Source: Anolis sagrei (lineage: Eukaryota > Chordata > Lepidosauria > Squamata > Anolidae). Taken from it: DNA of 64,000 nucleotides. The notes under the pieces were generated by a model. That model saw only the letters and a program-made list of their open reading frames with translations, searched no databases and was not told the DNA's origin. The stretch is from the NCBI RefSeq assembly GCF_037176765.1, contig NC_090023.1:99991366-100055365 (forward strand), given 5' to 3'. The position numbers and the translations under genes are program-made. Positions 23,166 to 35,000 of the stretch are shown in pieces. Each line of letters begins with the position of its first letter. The stretch's first letter is position 1.

Positions 23166-23479
23166 TCAGTTTCACTGGTGTCAAATTCAAAATGAGAATG
23201 GGGGATATGAAATATATCAAAGTGTGATATGACAACTATTTTTTTACAAGCAATGGTAGACGCTGAAGGGATTCTATCCTGTTGCTTTTGAAAGTGAGTG
23301 AGGTGATAATTGCATTCAGTTTTAAAAAATGGTATTAATGAAACAACACAGATTACACAGGTCTGTGATGAAAGAACATTTTAAAGTATTATAGCTGGTT
23401 TTAGAGTAATTTCGGATGTTGAATTTGAAAAAGATAATAAGAATGTCATACCACACACAGTTCTTTCACAGATTTTATA

Positions 23480-23800
23480 TAGTAGGTCCTCATTATCCAC
23501 TGGGGTTTGGTTCCAGGATCACCAACAATCCAGGCACCAAAGTCCATGGATACTCATCATATACAATGGCATAGTAAAATGGTGTCTCTTTTATAAAATC
23601 ACAAATAGCTCAAACAAGTGGCAGAGAGAGCCTGAGGATCTGTGAAATGGCAAAAGGCCACAGTAAGGTTTGCCTTCATATTTAGTGTAGTGCTTGGCCC
23701 ACAACAAAATTTTCTTTTGAGAATTTTTTTTTAAAAAAGCCATGGTTGCCTGAATCCATGGATGAAGAGGTAATAGATATGGATAAAACTGATATGTTAT
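23480..23800. mobile_element. Tigger/pogo-like MITE remnant
   Basis: The left end TAGTAGGTCCTCATTATCCA with GGGGTTTGGTTCCAGGAT and the right side ATCCATGGATGAAGAGGTAA with GATATGGATAAAACTG form weak inverted repeats of Tigger type. Non-coding. Confidence 0.45.
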
Positions 23801-24134
23801 CAATTCAGTAGTTACCCACTTTTGCTTATGTATAATTTTTAATGATTAGCCACTTTAATCTCAATCCTGAGAAAAAAGCAGGGCGCAAATAAATATAAAT
23901 AGAAAAGGAGGAGAAAGAGGAAGGAGGGGAAGACAAGAAGGAGGGTGGATGATGAAGAGAAGTGCAGATGCGGATATTCAAGTGCAGTTTCTTGTAGCGT
24001 TAATCAATGGATTTGTGTCTTATATCAGCAAAATAAAGTGTTTTGTTAGTCTATTAGAAAACTTACTCTTCACACTGGCTTTCTGACATATTATATAAGG
24101 AATTAAATGAGATTTCAGCCATGGGTACAATTCC

Positions 24135-24164
24135 TAGATAGATAGATAGATAGCTTTCTTTCTG

Positions 24165-24207
<43 letters not shown>
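24135..24207. repeat. (TAGA)n and (ATA)n microsatellite
   Basis: A short TAGA run (about 24136-24153) is followed by about 13 AAT/ATA triplets (24165-24207), in NIPA1 intron 3. Confidence 0.95.
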
Positions 24208-24209
<2 letters not shown>

Positions 24210-24598
24210 GATTCTCAACTATTTTTTAAAGCCTCTGGCAGCATGATGGTACTTCTCATCCCTTGCTTTACCCTCTCTCTGTAAAATAAAATATAGTACA
24301 GTATGAAGCCAAAGACTAAAAGGAAAAGATATGAACAATATACCATGTGGAAGAAATAGGCCAAAGAAGAGAAACAGTAGAAGAGGTTGACACATAGAAA
24401 CAAAACAAAAACATACAGAGCCTATGTAAACGACAGGGATATTTGATGTAATAAGAATAAATGACACAAGGAGGGCTTCCTTAACATCTTTTTCCAATGG
24501 CATGGTTTAACTTTAACTTTCCTTGCTGCCCTTAAACTATTTATTTCAGAGGCATTTGTCTCTGTATTAATTTAAGAAGCTAATGAAACAAGTCCTTA

Positions 24599-24721
<123 letters not shown>

Positions 24722-25559
24722 TTAACAGAAAAGAAGTGCTTATTTCTGAAGAATGAATAAACATGATTATAGTTGAATGTACTGCGGAAATATGAACAAC
24801 AAACAGCCTCTTTACTATATGTGGTGGGCTTGTGAAAATGCTAAAAAGTATTTTGTCAAAAAATACTTTGATACAGAGAATTTTAAAGATGACTATAACA
24901 ACAGCTGCAAGATCAGAGGATTACTCTTTTATTGCTTATTACTGAAGAATGGTTATTAAAATTGAATGATTCAACAGGAATAGATAAATGTGTCTATTCT
25001 GATTAAAGAAAAAACATGAATAATGCTTTTGCAAGACTGGAAACCCCTGATTGACTTTTTGAGGAAAAAATGTAGTGATTGGAGGACAGTTGGTTTGGAA
25101 AATGAGTATGAGTTAAATAAGAAGCTGAATTGTAATTTCCAAGTGAAACAGATAAGTGGTTGTAGGGTTTGTTGGGTGAGTGGGCATATTAACAAAAGAC
25201 CCTCCCCATAAATGCACAGCAGAGTCATTTATCAGCAGCAGTGTGACCCAGCACCAGCAGCCCAAAGTGATTTAAAAAACAAAAACACACAGACCGATGT
25301 TATGTCTTCCATAGGAGGCTTTTCTTTGTAGTAAAATAGTATAGTTGCACTATTTACAATAACAAAGTTTCCACAACACAATGAAGTCCTTTATACTTTC
25401 TTCTTTGTTTCCATGTTGGGCTTCTTTCTTATGCAGATAAACAGCTTCACTCTCACAAAACCTCCTCTCATACCAAAATTACACAGGGCTCCACATAGTA
25501 GCTTTACACATGCGGCCTTTAACCTGGGGCATCTTCACACTGGGTTTACCTCACACTCG

Positions 25560-26372
25560 TCAGGATGACACTAGCTTGGTCCACTGACTCTAACAGACTT
25601 CGGCCTACTCACTCTCCTCAGGAAGACACTAGCTTTGGCCCACTGACTCTAACAGGCTTCGGCCTACTCACTCTCCTCAGGATGACTAGCTTTGGCCCAC
25701 TAACTCTAACAGGCTTTGGCCTACTCCCTCTCCTCAGGACGACACTAGCTTTGGCCACTGACTCTAACAGGCTTTGGCCTACTCCCTCTCCTCAGGACGA
25801 CACTAGCTTTGGCCCACTGACTCTAACAGGCTTCGGCCTACTCCCTCTCCTCAGGACGACACTAGCTTTGGCCCACTGACTCTAACAGGCTTTGGCCTAC
25901 TCACTCTCCTCAGGATGACACTAGCTTTGGCCCACTAATTCTAACAGGCTTCGGCCTACTCACTCTCCTCAGGAAGACACTAGCTTTGGCCCACTGACTC
26001 TAACAGGCTTCAGCCTACTCACTCTACTCAGGAAGATACTAGCTTTGGCCCACTGTCTCTAACAGGCTTCGGCCTACTCACTCTCCTCAGGATGACACTA
26101 GCTTTGGCCCACTAATTCTAACAGGCTTCGGCCTACTCACCTCAGGAAGACACTAGCTTTGGCCCACTAACTAACAGGCTTCGGCCTACTCACTCTCCTC
26201 AGGATGACTAGCTTTGGCCCACTGACTCTAACAGGCTTCGGCCTACTCCCTCTCCTCAGGACGACACTAGCTTTGGCCCACTGACTCTAACAGGCTTTGG
26301 CCTACTCACTCTCCTCAGGACTACACTAGCTTTGGTCCACTAACTCTAACAGGCTTTGATCTACTAACTCTT
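25560..26372. repeat. Minisatellite, about 14 copies of a 59-bp unit
   Basis: The unit reads GACACTAGCTTTGGCCCACT, GACTCTAACAGGCTTCGGCC, TACTCACTCTCCTCAGGA. The word CTAGCTT recurs near 25571, 25630, 25686, 25747, 25802, 25861, 25920, 25980, 26038, 26098, 26151, 26209, 26267 and 26326. Units differ by single bases and small indels, so spacing is 53-61. A 104-residue frame across it (25565-25879) is only the repeat translated. The array stops within about ten bases of the first L2 sequence. Confidence 0.93.
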
Positions 26373-26375
26373 TCA

Positions 26376-28435
26376 GTGCTTTACGAGGCCTCAGACAACT
26401 CGGTGGCTCGCTGTGAAGCATTTGCTCGATTCTTCGCGGATAAAATTGAGCGGATTCGGTCAGGTTTTGACGTCATGTTAACGGCAGTCTCTGGGGATGT
26501 AACGAGAGCATCTGCTTGTCCAGGTTTGTTGGATTTGTTTCAATTGGTTCAGCTTGAGGATGTGGACAGGATCCTTGGAGAGGTGCGACCCACTACATGC
26601 ATCCTAGACCCCTGCCCATCCTGGCTGGTCAAGGAAGCCAGAGGGGGATTGGCAGAGTGGGTGAAGGTGATGGTTAATGCCTCCTTACAGGAAGGAAAAT
26701 TTCCAGCGAGCTTGAAACAAGCTATTATAAAACCGTTGTTGAAGAAGCCATCACTGGATCCCACTCAATTCGACAACTATCGGCCAGTTTCCAATCTCCC
26801 CTATTTGGGCAAAGTCATGGAACGTGTGGTGGCAACACAACTCCAGGGGTTTCTGGTAGACACTGATTATCTAGACCCGGCACAGTCTGGCTTTAGGCCG
26901 GGACATGGAACTGAGACAGCCTTGGTCGCCTTGGTAGATGATCTGCGCAGGGAACTGGACAGGGGGAGTGTGTCCCTGTTAGTTCTGCTGGACCTCTCAG
27001 CGGCCTTCGATACCGTCGATCACGGTATCCTTCTGGGCCGCCTCATGGATATGGGGCTCGGAGGCACTGCTCTGCAGTGGCTCCGATCCTTCCTTGAGGG
27101 ACGGACCCAGAAGGTGTTACTGGGTGACACCTGTTCGGCCCCACAACCGTTGTTGTGTGGAGTCCCACAGGGTTCTATCTTGTCCCCGATGTTATTTAAC
27201 ATCTACATGAAGCCGCTGGGAGAGATCATTCGGAGTTTCGGACTAAGATGCTATCTCTATGCAGATGACGTCCAAATCTGTCACTCCTTCTCACCTGTCA
27301 CCAAGGAGGCTGTCCAGACCTTGAACCGGTGTTTAGCCGCTGTATCGGACTGGATGAGAGCTAACAAATTGAAACTGAATCCAGACAAGACAGAGGTCCT
27401 ACTGGTCAGTCGTAAGACCGAACAGGGCATAGGGTTACAGCCTGTGTTAGACGGGGTTACACTCCCCCTGAAGACGCAGGTTCGCAGCTTGGGAGTGATC
27501 CTGGACTCATCGCTGAGCCTGGAAGCCCAGGTCTCAGCGGTGGCCGGGAGAGCTTTTGCACAATTAAAACTTGTGCGCCAGCTGTGCCCGTACCTTGGGA
27601 AGTCGGACTTGGCCACGGTGGTCCACGCTCTTGTCACATCCCGATTAGATTACTGCAACGCACTCTACGTGGGGTTGCCTTTGAAGACTGCTCGGAAACT
27701 CCAACTAGTCCAGCGAGAGGCAGCCAGATTGCTCACCGGGGCGTCATACAGGGAGCATACCACCCCCCTGTTGTGTCAGCTCCACTGGCTGCCAATCCAG
27801 TTCCGAGCACAATTCAAGGTGCTGGTTTTGACCTATAAAACCCTATACGGTTCCGGCCCAGTGTATCTGTCCGAACGGATTTCCCTCTACGTCCCACCCC
27901 GGAGCCTAAGATCTTCTGGGGAGGCCCTGCTCTCGACCCCGCCTCTATCACAGGTGAGATTGGCGGGGACGAGGAGCAGGGCCTTCTCAGCGGTGGCCCC
28001 CCGCCTATGGAACTCTCTCCCCGGGGAAATCAGATCTGCAACTACGCTCCTTTCCTTCAGGAAAAAACTAAAAACATGGATCTGGGACCAGGCATTTGGA
28101 CAAGCGGGTAAATAAAGAAGAACTCCACTGGTGGCTAGGAAATGACTAACGGATTGGTTATATGGAACTCTGGAATCGAAACGCTGATTATAAGAATGAC
28201 TTTTATATGATGTTTATATGATGTTTATACAATGTCTTAGGTACCAGTGCGGATGTTTTATTATGATAATCGTTTTAATTGCATTTGTATATCGTTTTTT
28301 ATATTTTTGTATACTCTGTATTATTATGTATAGGCATCGAATTCTGCCTTTTTTGTAAGCCGCCCTGAGTCCCCCTCCAGGGGTTGAGAAGGGCGGGGTA
28401 AAAGCACCAGTAATAAATAAAATAAATAATAATTT
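26376..28435 (+). mobile_element. L2 LINE, 5'-truncated, with open RT frame
   Basis: A single open frame of 579 codons (26376-28115) encodes a non-LTR reverse transcriptase of L2 type. In order: NYRPVSNLPYLGKVMERVVA, SGFRPGHGTETALVALVDDL, the catalytic LLDLSAAFDTVDH, CGVPQGSILSPMLFN, the catalytic YADDVQ (about residues 295-300), LKLNPDKTEVLLVS, SRLDYCNALYVGLPL and LHWLPIQFRAQFKVLVLTYK. It begins with GTG, not ATG, because the endonuclease half is missing: the copy is 5' truncated. The 3' UTR ends in the GCCGCCCTGAGTCCC block and an AATAAATAAA tail. The open frame implies recent insertion. No partner ORF is present, so it cannot be a complete element. Confidence 0.93.
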
Positions 28436-29486
28436 ACGCACACTTTTGTAACCAAAAATACCCAGTTAATTTTTAATATTTCTGACAAGGTTTACAATAT
28501 AACTGCAGAAAAGGGAGTTAGTAGTAATCTTTTTCTCTCTCTTATTCCTTGTTTTCTTTATTTAGATAACTTTAGTTTGCTATTAGGTGACATGATAAAT
28601 GTTTGTGTATTGTCTTTGTAGTTTTCTTTTTCTGTATGTTTTATTCTATTTTTATTCTATGTAAATTTTAATAAATAAAGATGGTTTTTAAAGAAAGGGA
28701 ATCTCTTTCCTGCCACATTTATAGCCAGCCTTATTTTGCATCTTTTTCTCTTTCTTTCATTCCGATTCCTCCTCCCAGTCCTAGAAGAAACTTTCAAAAC
28801 TCAGTCTCTGGTGAACATGAGACAACAACATCTCACACGTCACAAATATTTCCATAGCGCTATTAAATCCTGAGTAATCAACAACCCGATTAAGGACTAA
28901 CAAGACAGGAACTGAATGCGGGTATAACCTTGCAACAAGGCATGGCGTGGTGGTAGCCTCAGGCAGTGGATTTTCAGCATCATTAGAGATTGTGGCTTTT
29001 GTTTGTATCTTACCCTGCCCTACCTCTGCAAACCTAATTAAAAGTGCTGAAAATGGACTATGCCTGATGAGACAATAGGAAAATTGGGTACATTCTTTTT
29101 TGTGGGTTCTTGTGTAGAGTCACATACAGACCAATTAGGACCATCAACCTTTAGAACCCTCTACTTAGGAAAAAAAACATGTTTAAAAATACAAGTTTAC
29201 TTAATCCCTCCTGGGCAAGATGCAATTAAACCCAGGGTCCTATACATTTTGAATGCAACATCAACATAAAAGGTTCTCCTGGATACAACTGATTGTTTTA
29301 CTAAATTTTCTAGACTAATACATTAGTATAAGCGAGTAAGTCAAAACTGAGAGAGAATATGCTGTGTTTGTTTGCTTGAAGAATGGTTGGCTGTTCCACA
29401 GATCACAAAATGCAAAATCCATCCACTTGCATCACTGTTTTTCTGATAGAGTAGCATCTCAGCAAGGTTTTGAGTGAAGGTGGCAA

Positions 29487-30348
29487 ACAATTAGAAGTGA
29501 ATGTTTCCTAAGAGGACATTTATGATTTAGACAAAACATACTCAACTGACTAAAGTTCTTCTTCACTTAGTTTATGACAGTCCATTCACAACCAAACACA
29601 GAAGTTCAAAAGTAGGAACAACAGGACCACGAAAAGTTGGTTCATATTAAGGGCTCGTCTGCAAGGGCCACATATGGCAATGCAGTGGTGGTCTTGGCTG
29701 ACTGTTTTCCTTACATACAACTGACCTATTTTAGTTCTCAATGAATTTCTGAATAACAAAACCAAAGGCGCCAGTGAGCGACATCAACTCTAGTGGACTT
29801 CTCTGGGCCCATAATCCCAAACATTTGCTTCATAATAATACTCATCAGGCTTACTTTTCCCCCTCTCCATGGGATGCCCATTTTCCACCCTACTTTTTTA
29901 TGAACAAATTAAAAGGCTTCTTGATTGTCCTCTGAGGTCAAATTATATTTGGATCTTTTAGCATGTGAAAACTGCAATAGCAAATCCCGTTCCTAAAAAT
30001 AGCAGTCACAAATCCAAACCCTCTAATCAAAAATTTGGTGTTGAGTCTGAAAAGTATTTCAGCATGGGGAAAGCACTGAATGAGAATAATTTGTTCACCC
30101 AACCTTATCATTAGCAGCAACTAAATACTATCTTTTACAAATATATATTTACGTTGCTTATGTGATGTATTTAGGTTTTAAATGGTTATTATTAGATCAC
30201 ATACCAATATTTTAGGGCTCACTCATGCACATTTTGACGTTCTCCAGTCCTTTCTTCACAGAAAGGACTGGAGAAGAACTTTAGTCAGCTGAGTATGTTG
30301 TGTCCAAATCATAAGTGTCCTCTTAGGAGACATTCACTTCTAATTGTC
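29487..30348. repeat. Long inverted repeat with perfect hairpin
   Basis: The left arm 29487-29560 (ACAATTAGAAGTGAATGT, TCCTAAGAGGACA, GACTAAAGTTCTTCT) is matched in reverse by 30273-30348 (TCCTCTTAGGAGACATTCAC, TTCTAATTGT) at roughly 85-90 percent. Just inside the right arm, 30240-30254 and 30261-30275 form a perfect 15-bp stem with a 6-base loop (TTCTCCAGTCCTTTC, loop TTCACA). The 700-bp middle has no recognisable coding frame. It could be a DNA transposon with long TIRs or a foldback element. Confidence 0.7.
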
Positions 30349-31095
30349 TGGAAAAGTATATTTTATCAAATCCCGGCAAATGCAACTGCCAAACAAGTAA
30401 TGGTAAACTAGAATATAAGAACTGCCAACACATTTTTCAGGCCTGACCTGGATCACTTTCAGCTTCCACAGGCGACTTTTTGAGACCTACAATAATTTAC
30501 TTGATACAGTACTGCAGTATCATGTCTTGCAAATGTGCTTCATCACAAAATAATAATAATTTAAAAAATCAAAGTGGCCATTTATAACACTTGTTATCTA
30601 ATATCTTCAAACCTGGAACAACCTGTACAAGTTAGTAACAGAATAGGAGGACAAAGGATAGCTATCTAACTAAAAAGAAAAAGGAGGAAGAGATAATTGG
30701 GTCACTGCTTTGCGAGACAAAATACAGCATTCAATGACACTCTGAACCTGGGCACACATGTGTGCATCCATTTTTCGCCCATTTTTCAACCAAATCTGCA
30801 AAAGATTTGGTTGAAGTATTGCAACACCAGCAAGCTACAAGATATACTTCTAGGTATAAACAATGCATCAGTGAAACCTCCAGATAGACCAGACTGAGAA
30901 TGTATAGGAGCTTTTCCAAACCTGGAGCCCGCTAGATGTATTGGATTGTCCGCCAATGATTGCTGGGGTTTTTAGCCCAATACACACTGATGCATCTGGG
31001 TTGAGGATTGATAACGTAAAGGATGTAGATGCATATGTCTTTCCCTTCTCAATATTATTAGGATTTCCTGCTTAGTTATTTTAAGGTATACTCAC

Positions 31096-31143
31096 TTGCA
31101 ATAGTGCCTGACCACCAGACTATGTCAGTTAAGTATGAAGTTC
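31096..31143 (-). CDS. NIPA1: NIPA1 exon 2
   Basis: This 48-bp exon is bounded by acceptor GATTTTTCTAG and donor GTGAGT. It starts GA, completing Gly50 from exon 1, then encodes TSYLTDIVWWSGTIA (residues 51-65) and ends with A, the first base of Met66. Human has WWAG at the WWSG position. It was too short to stand out as an open frame and was placed by matching the family sequence to splice sites; phases agree on both sides. Confidence 0.95.
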
Positions 31144-31447
31144 CTAGAAAAATCAAGAAACAGAAAAGAAAATATTAACAATATCTGGATAAAAACAATG
31201 TCTGTTTAGATACACATACCTTTCACAAATCACAAAATGATGCTGCTCCTGTCATAGATTCCAGGTTGTGTGAAATCTAACGGTTGTCATCTCTACAATA
31301 CTATCATAGGGAGTGTTAAGCCTGATTAACTTGCAGCTGCTACTGTTTAAGATGTGAAGTATGATTCCAAGTCATTTGGCTCTCCATCCTTAACAATGAT
31401 CAAAATGATACTGCGCAAGTGGTTAGTTTTATCCCCCTAGACTCTAG

Positions 31448-32173
31448 AGCAATGTTTCTCAACCTTCCTAATGCCACGACCCCTTAATACAGTTGCCTAT
31501 GTTGTGGTGACCCCCCAACTATAATATTATTTTTGTTGCTACTTCATAACTGTAATTTTGCTACTGTTATGAATCGTGATGTAAATATCTGATATGCTGG
31601 ATATGTTTTCAATCACTGGACCAAATTTGGCACAAATATCCGATATGCCCACATTTGAATACTGGTGGGGTTGGGAGGGGGATTGAGTTTGTCATTTGGG
31701 AGTTGTAGTTGCTGTCATTTATAAATAACCTACAATCAAAGAGCATTCTGAACTCCACCAATGATGGAATTGAACCAAACTTTGGCACACAGAACTTCCA
31801 CAACCAACAGAAAATACTGGAAGGGTTTGGTGGGCACTGACCTTGAGTTCTGGAGTTGTAGTTCACCTACATCCAGAGAGCACAGTGGAATCAAACCATG
31901 ATGGATCTGGACTAAACAAATGTGACCACTGGTGGGGTTTGGGGAAAATAGACTTGACATTTGTGAGTTGCAGTTGCTGGGATTTATAGTGGGATTTATA
32001 GTTAATCAAAGAGCATTCTGAACCCCATCAATGAGAGAATTGGGCCAAACTTCCTACACAGAACCCCCATGACCAACAGAAAATACTGTATTTCCTGATG
32101 GTCTTTGGTGACTCCCTGACACCCCCTCATGACCCCCCTGGGGTCCTGAGCCCCAGGTTGAGAAATGCTGTTC
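31448..32173 (+). mobile_element. Non-autonomous hAT (Charlie/URR1-like) element
   Basis: The left terminus CAATGTTTCTCAACCTTCCT with ATGCCACGACCCCTTAATAC and the right terminus CCCCAGGTTGAGAAATGCTG are inverted copies. The flanking octamers are CTCTAGAG and TTCTAGAG, a 7/8 match with the hAT target pattern nTCTAGAn. The internal GTTGCTACTTCATAACTGTA and TTTGCTACTGTTATGAATCG are words known from rodent URR1-type hAT-Charlie repeats. Two internal sub-blocks starting GAGCATTCTGAAC repeat (31741 and 32016). No transposase is encoded. Confidence 0.8.
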
Positions 32174-33282
32174 TAGAGAAAAAATCCTGTATCTAATACC
32201 ATTCCCAATCTGACAAGCATATGAATATTTGTCCTAAATTGTTTACATATGATTTAACACAAGTTATTTCAGAACACATTTTGCTAGACATACCAATACA
32301 CTCCTGAGAATACCCTTTGGCATCAACATTGGACATTATTACCCATTATTTTTAAAAGTCAGTAGGACAAAAGTGTATTTTTGCTCTGTAAACAATACTT
32401 GTTGTCTCAGATGAAAAATATTAACCATTCTTCCAGTTTTTCAAAGTTTGAAATAGATGTTGTAATATATGATGTTCTGCAAATAGTATTAATAGTGAAG
32501 ACGTAACTTTTTGAACAGTAATTGACCTGCTGCATTTGTCAGAATTTGAAAAACATGGAAAGCTATCTTAGCATGATTATATTGGTATTTCTCAAAACAA
32601 CTTCCAAACAAAAAGCTGAACATAACACATTATGCACATATATCAGTTGTACTTCTTCTAAAAAGACAGGAGCTACCTACCACTGGTTTTCTAGAAAACC
32701 AAATCTGTCATTTGATTCTCATTCAGAGTTCACTTACAAAACATCCAACCCAAGGCTGAACACAATCAGACGATTGTGGAAAATGCAAAGTAGACAAGCT
32801 GGAGAGTTAGTTGATACTGTCAGCTGGTAGCGATGCAGCTTCACATAATGTGTTGTGTTTTAGGACAGTCTCTACTCTCATAGCACATGAGATAGGAATC
32901 ATGTAGCCTTCCAGCGGCAGTTAGATGGCAACTCACAACACACTGCACTCCTGAAAGTAAATTCCCTTCTACATCTGAATGTGCATCCCAATGCACATCC
33001 CAATTAATGTATGTAGACAGGACAATCTCTGCATTTAGATACACACCCAATTTATGTTTGTGCTAGCTCAAAACATATAAAATCATGGGAAATAATAATG
33101 CTCTGTTCTGCTCTGATCAGACCTCATCTGGAATATTGTGTCCAATTCTGGACACCACAATTTAGAAGAGATATTGACAAGCTGAAAGGTGTCCAGAGGA
33201 GAGCAATTAAAAGGATCAAAGATCTAGAGACCATGCCCTATGAGGAGAGTCTTAAAGAGCTGGGTATGTTTATACTGCAGAA

Positions 33283-33878
33283 TAATAATAGTAATACTAA
33301 ACTTTATTTATAACCTGCTTTACCTCCCTGGGGCGGCTCAGGGCGAGTTAGCGTGGCAAAGATTCAATGCCATAATAAAAACAAACAGGCAGAGAAACCA
33401 AATCAAAACAATAAGTAAAATAACATCAATATAAACTTATAACTAGCCATAAAATAAACATTTAAATAAACATAATAAATCTCATAAAACACATTTGCAA
33501 TTTAATAAAACCTAAATAACATAAAATGCATAAAAGGTATAGAATGGTTTTACAGCAGTCAACAGAGCCAGGGCCAGGGTGGGTTTCCAGTATTAATGCG
33601 AAGTTATATATTAAGATGTTCTAATCCTCCTCCTCTCCATAGGCTACGATGCATAGATGGGTTTTCAGAAGTTTTTTAAAGAAGAGGAGAGAGGGGAGAG
33701 GGGGCCATTTCTATTTCTTCGGTAAGGGAGTTCCAGAGGTGAGGAGCTATTATGGAGAAGGCTCCTCTCTTGTTCCCACCAACTGTGCTTGAGACGGGAG
33801 TGGGAGCAACAACAGAGCCTCCTCTGCAGACCGCAGCACCCATGTTGGTTTATATATGGAAATGCGGTTTTCAAATAA
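33283..33878 (-). mobile_element. L2 LINE 3' end nested in CR1
   Basis: Starting with an AATAATAATAGTAATAC tail, it continues with TTATTTATAACCTGCTTTAC, CTCCCTGGGGCGGCTCAGGG and a long 3' UTR. The opposite strand then reads an APHLWNSLTEEI-like segment, the L2 C terminus. It splits the CR1 frame between two adjacent conserved words. Confidence 0.7.
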
Positions 33879-33999
33879 TCTTGAAGAGAAGGTTGAGAGG
33901 AGATATGATAGCTCAGTATAAATATGTGAAAGGATGTCATAAGGAAGAGGGAGCAGGCTTGTTTTCTGCTGCCTTGGAGACTAGAACTGTGTTTTATCC

Positions 34000-34062
34000 T
34001 GTATAATTTCTGCAATGTAAATCGCCTGGAGCATGGAGGAGAGCGATTAATAAGTAATTAAA

Positions 34063-34102
<40 letters not shown>
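34000..34102 (+). mobile_element. Short L2-tailed insert with (GAT)n
   Basis: GTAAATCGCCTGGAGCATGG, then AGAGCGATTAATAAGTAATT and 13 or so GAT triplets form an L2-like 3' end of about 95 bp. AGAACT flanks it on both sides (ends of 33986 and 34108 regions), a short target duplication within the CR1. Confidence 0.6.
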
Positions 34103-34104
<2 letters not shown>

Positions 34105-34414
34105 GAACTCTGAGTTCAAATGGGTTCAAATTACAGGAATGGAAATTCCACCTGAACATTAGGAAGAACTTTCTGATAGCTGGAGCTGAACTCTCTGCCT
34201 CTGATGGTGGTGGAAGCTCCTTCCATTGAGACTTTTAAACAGAGATTGGATGGTCATCTGTCGGGGGTGCTTTGATTGTGCTTTTCCTGCGTGGCAGGGG
34301 GTTGGACTGAATGGCCCATGTGGTCTCTTCTAACTCTGTTATTCTACGATTCTATGAAAAGGCTGATTTAGTATGGGTCACACTAAGATATTTATAGCTC
34401 CACTGTTTCTGGTT

Positions 34415-34605
34415 ATTGTGTGTGTCAAGTTCACCTTTTGACTTATAGCAACCCCATGAATTGTCAGGCAAGGTTTTGCCATTTTCTTTCCCTGAAATAT
34501 AGCCTATAGCACCTGGTATTAGTTGATGGTCTTCAACCCAAGTACTAACTAGGGCTGACCCTGCTTAGCATCCAAGGTCAGACCACATCTGGTACCTTTT
34601 TTGGA
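34415..34605 (-). mobile_element. 5S-Sauria-type SINE
   Basis: The minus strand begins with 5S rRNA-like words: GTCTGACCTTGGATGCTAAG, CAGGGTCAGCCCTAGTTAGT, ACTTGG, corresponding to the internal promoter half of 5S rRNA. The 3' part carries GGGGTTGCTATAAGTC and a CACACA end. It is a retroposed SINE, not a functional 5S gene, because the 5' third of 5S rRNA is missing. Confidence 0.75.
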
Positions 34606-34651
34606 CTACCAAATAAGGAGGTAACATATCTGTTGATGAAAACGATTACCT

Positions 34652-35000
34652 AAGGGTGCATCTACACCAGGCATGGGCAAATTTCAGCCCTCCAGGTGTT
34701 TTGGACTTCAACTCCCACAATTCCTAACAGCCTACCAGGAATTGTGGGAGTTGAAGTCAAAACACCTGGAGGTCTGAAGTTTATCCATGCCTGATCTACT
34801 CTATAGAATTGATGCACCTTGACTCAACTTTAACTGCCATGGCCCCATGCTATGGAATCCTGGGTTTTGTAGTTTAGTGAGGCACAAATACTCTTTGGTA
34901 GTGAAGGCTATAGGGCAATTTCTATTATTCCCATTGCATGGTGCCATGACAGTTAAAGCGGTGTTAAACTACTTTAATTCTACCTTGTAGACACACTTTA
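34652..35000. mobile_element. TCTACAC-family MITE with nested hAT MITE
   Basis: The outer MITE starts GGGTGCATCTACAC and continues after the insert with ATAGAATTGATGCACCTTGA through a right end near GTAGACACACTTTA. The insert (34670-34794; ends CAGGCATGGGCAAATTTCAG and TTTATCCATGCCTG) is flanked by ATCTACAC and ATCTACTC, a 7/8 duplication. Confidence 0.7.

Larger units (their letters stand above)
33075..34365 (+). mobile_element. CR1 LINE 3' part with two insertions
   Basis: CR1 coding words run in order on plus: [37 protein letters not shown] (33098-33280), then KRRLRGDMIAQYKYVKGCHK (33880-33960), then the EMRFHLN-like region and the 3' UTR ending ATTCTACGATTCTATGA (about 34360). It is broken at about 33283-33878 by an inverted L2 3' part and at about 34000-34102 by a short (GAT)n-tailed insert. 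Both arrived after the CR1. Confidence 0.8.

Noticed and set aside
25560-26372. CRISPR-like array of regular repeats
   Set aside because: The whole 59-bp unit repeats, with no variable spacers, in a vertebrate intron. It is a minisatellite.
34540-34605. 5S rRNA gene
   Set aside because: Only the internal-promoter half of 5S is present, fused to a SINE tail.
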